Source: CBDUQP01 sp965369385 (GTDB lineage Bacteria; Planctomycetota; Phycisphaerae; SM23-33). From it: a DNA stretch of 7,806 nucleotides. This document shows positions 5,950-7,806 of the stretch, in pieces. The position numbers and the translations under genes are program-made. The DNA is taken from positions 1 through 7,806 of the forward strand of contig CBDUQP010000143.1 of assembly GCA_965369385.1 (NCBI GenBank), given 5' to 3'. The notes below the pieces were generated by a model, which was given only the letters and a program-made list of their open reading frames with translations, did no database searches and had not been told where the DNA came from. The first letter of the stretch is position 1. Every line of letters starts with the position of its first letter.

Positions 5950-7176
5950 TCAGAATTCCATGGGCAGCACTACCGGTGTACCGGTGGTTGTGGCGCGGGT
6001 GGCAAGTTCGTAGGCTTCGTTGTATTGCTCGGCGACGATATCCCACGAGACTACGTTTTCGAGGTATTCCTTGAGTCGCGTGCCATAATCGAAGCGGAGG
6101 TTCTCGTTACAGGCCAGTTCTACGATCTGCCGCTTGAGCAGGTCCTTGTTGGTGAACAGCATGCCGCCGCCTGACTCGATGGTCTGGGCGGTGAGTCCTT
6201 CCATTGGTGCGGTGGTGATGTAGGGTTTGTTCAGCGAGATGATGCGGGCCAGCGTGCCGGACTGGGTCTCGTCCGTGCTGGGCAGGACGATGAAGTCGCA
6301 GACTGCCATCATCTTGTAGTAGTCTTCGCCGCGTGGTATGAACTCGTAATAGTGCGCGAGGCCCTTCTTCTCCAGCAGTTGGACTTCACTCTTGTACTTT
6401 TCGTAGTCATCTTTGTGGTTGGGGTCCCGCATAGAGCCGGCCGCCAGCAGGTCCCAGTCTTCTCCGGTTCGCTGTCTGATTTCCTCGGCGAGCTCTTCCC
6501 ATATGCTTGTAAGGATATCCCAACGCTTGTTGGACTGAATCCACCCGATGAGGCCGACAAGGTGCTTGGCCAGGTGCGGGACCTTATCTAGCCCGAGATC
6601 CTTGCGGAGTTCGACTACCTCGGCCAGTGTGTTTGCCATATCCGGCCTGGCACCGTGGGGGATAACCATGATATTTCGGGGCGTATCCCATCCGCGTCCG
6701 GCGAAGTTCCAGTCCAGACGCCACTTCTGATAGTGGCACTTGAACAGGACCACGTCGGCTCGCTGGCACATTTTGAAGATGAAGTCGGCTTCGGCTTCGG
6801 TGAGTCGCCCATGAACTGTGTGCGGTTCAATGATGGTGGGGCAGTCGTTTATGGCGTCGAGCAGGTCCAGCAGGCCCGCGTTGCCGTCGCCGTGTCCTCG
6901 CTCGTCGAGGTATTCGTAGAGCCCGTATTCGTGTTCAACATGGACGGCATAGGGTTTGAGTTTATGGACTTCGTCGGCCACCTTTTTCCACCAATCGCGT
7001 TTGGACATATCGATGGTGGGGATGACGCCTTCGCCCTGCCCGTCGGTGTGGCTGATGACGAGCACGTCGCGGTCGGGATTGTGCTTCTGGATGAACTCGC
7101 GAGCTTCTTCGCAGAATGTTCCGATTCCGCAGAGTCGCGGGGGATAACTACTTATCATTACAATCGGATCTGACAT
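5950..7176 (-). CDS. Glycosyltransferase, GT-B fold, family 4-like
   Basis: This is a 408-aa cytoplasmic protein predicted to transfer a sugar from an activated donor. The N-terminal half has the typical start ISSYPPRLCGIGTF (8-21) with a Gly-rich loop. It continues with YAVHVEHEYGLY (76-87), PHTVHGR (118-124, an acceptor-side His) and IMVIPHGARPD (169-179), the family's linker motif. The C-terminal donor domain has VGLIGWIQSNKRWD (207-220), LLAAGSMRD (243-251) and CDFIVLPSTDETQSGTLARII (293-313). In that last segment the usual E-x7-E pattern keeps the first Glu (E303) but shows Arg at the second position, so the donor site is atypical or the enzyme may act differently. The ATG at 7176 has GAGGA 5 nt upstream and follows the stop of the preceding gene by one base, indicating translational coupling. 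It probably functions with that partner in synthesis or turnover of a glycan. Donor and acceptor are unknown. Confidence 0.86.
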   Translation of the reverse strand: MSDPIVMISSYPPRLCGIGTFCEEAREFIQKHNPDRDVLVISHTDGQGEGVIPTIDMSKRDWWKKVADEVHKLKPYAVHVEHEYGLYEYLDERGHGDGNAGLLDLLDAINDCPTIIEPHTVHGRLTEAEADFIFKMCQRADVVLFKCHYQKWRLDWNFAGRGWDTPRNIMVIPHGARPDMANTLAEVVELRKDLGLDKVPHLAKHLVGLIGWIQSNKRWDILTSIWEELAEEIRQRTGEDWDLLAAGSMRDPNHKDDYEKYKSEVQLLEKKGLAHYYEFIPRGEDYYKMMAVCDFIVLPSTDETQSGTLARIISLNKPYITTAPMEGLTAQTIESGGGMLFTNKDLLKRQIVELACNENLRFDYGTRLKEYLENVVSWDIVAEQYNEAYELATRATTTGTPVVLPMEF

Positions 7177-7177
7177 C

Positions 7178-7806
7178 TTAATCCTCGCTGGCTCTGGAGC
7201 CTACTACTGGGCCTGTTGCGCTGATCGGCTTGGAAACCGACCTGTACGAATCTCCGCTTTCCTTCCTGGTAGCGGGGAGCTGTCCCATTGCTTGTTCCAT
7301 CTCAAGTTCCTGCATGAGCAGCAGGCTCATCAACCACGCCAGGGTGCTTTCTGCGCCCTGGTTTTCGTTTACTTTGTCCGGCTCAAGCCCGTCGCGACAT
7401 CCGCCTGTGGTGAAATCGTACACCGGTGTGCGAATGTCATTGTCGCCGAGGAACCAGTTGAAGACCTTGCGAGCTTCCTCTACCCAGTGGGGCTCCCGCG
7501 TAACATGATACGCTTCGATGCATGCATCCAGCAGGGCGTGGGCTTCGATGGGTTGCTGGTCGTGCTGGGCACGCTCACCGCCACGGGGATACCATCCGTT
7601 CGATCCGATCACCGACAGCATCCCGTCATCCTTGTTGGTCTGGATATCCAGCAGCCACTGGAGCGAACGCTTGCCGATGTCTATCAGGTCGTCACGTCCC
7701 ATCCACTTTCCGCTCATCAGCAGGGCATGGGGCAGTTTGGCGTTTGCGTATGTGACGGCCGACTCGCACCAGGGCCACTCATCGCACATGTTGTTACGGA
7801 ACAGTT
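7178..7806 (-). CDS. Glycan-active protein with predicted (alpha/alpha) toroid, C-terminal part (5' end outside window)
   Basis: The frame is open to the window edge; 208 codons before the stop TAA (7180-7178) are visible. The visible part is helical, with repeated aromatic and acidic motifs. They are AVTYANAKLPHALL (11-24 from the ATG at 7789), LQWLLDIQTNKDDGMLSVIG (43-62), WYPRGGERAQHDQQPIEA (66-83), a VFNWFLGDND stretch (109-118) and GGCRDGLEPDKVNENQGAESTLAWL (129-153). These features resemble the all-helical C-terminal module found in bacterial proteins annotated as glycosyltransferases or related to them, often encoded beside GT4 genes, and also toroid sugar epimerases. The ~40-residue tail is low in structure. 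The next gene starts one base after the stop, so the two are one operon. The full length and any N-terminal transferase domain cannot be seen. The fold call is from pattern recall. Confidence 0.7.
   Translation of the reverse strand, partial: LFRNNMCDEWPWCESAVTYANAKLPHALLMSGKWMGRDDLIDIGKRSLQWLLDIQTNKDDGMLSVIGSNGWYPRGGERAQHDQQPIEAHALLDACIEAYHVTREPHWVEEARKVFNWFLGDNDIRTPVYDFTTGGCRDGLEPDKVNENQGAESTLAWLMSLLLMQELEMEQAMGQLPATRKESGDSYRSVSKPISATGPVVGSRASED

Overview
This is a bacterial chromosomal window of moderately GC-rich sequence. It opens with the 3' end of a ribosomal RNA operon (23S then 5S, no tRNA in the spacer) and continues into carbohydrate-metabolism genes. The gene types and protein style (a Gfo/Idh oxidoreductase with an atypical SDR epimerase and a cupin-type AraC regulator; a GT4-like transferase coupled to an alpha/alpha-toroid protein) fit a free-living polysaccharide-degrading bacterium. 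My tentative guess is Planctomycetota, perhaps Phycisphaerae-like, or a related lineage. This rests on impression, not on any search.

Layout: positions 1-496 hold the 3' part of 23S rRNA, 497-624 a spacer with three hairpins, 625-735 the 5S rRNA and 741-776 a strong intrinsic terminator. Immediately after it, 863-1258 (+) encodes what looks like the C-terminal remnant of a large glycoside hydrolase with no visible start region. A stem-loop at 1279-1309 separates it from a convergent two-gene minus-strand unit: an SDR-type NAD-dependent epimerase/dehydratase (2417-3427), then a Gfo/Idh/MocA oxidoreductase (1341-2351). Divergent from this unit is an AraC-family regulator (3574-4470, +). The 146-bp divergent spacer carries a 17-bp, one-mismatch inverted repeat. 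One arm lies over the regulator's own start codon and -10 box, which suggests a leaderless, autoregulated transcript.

A roughly 520-bp gene-poor stretch (4471-4994) follows. It holds one copy of an imperfect duplicated element, a cluster of TGCACCAT half-sites, a possible 46-aa ORF and a -10 box. Next comes an unrecognised 263-aa protein (4995-5786, +) whose N-terminal half may have a receiver-like or Rossmann-like fold. The second copy of the duplicated element follows this gene. The window closes with a convergent, tightly coupled minus-strand pair: a GT-B/GT4-like glycosyltransferase (5950-7176) and, upstream of it and cut by the window edge, the C-terminal part of a predicted (alpha/alpha) toroid glycan-active protein (7178-7806).

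Likely logic: the AraC protein senses a sugar-like ligand through its cupin domain and controls the divergent epimerase and oxidoreductase genes, which would modify a sugar or cyclitol. The GT/toroid pair is a separate glycan-handling operon. I do not see a complete defence system, CRISPR array, prophage or transposase. The least explained parts are the 263-aa protein and the repeat and operator-like DNA around it.
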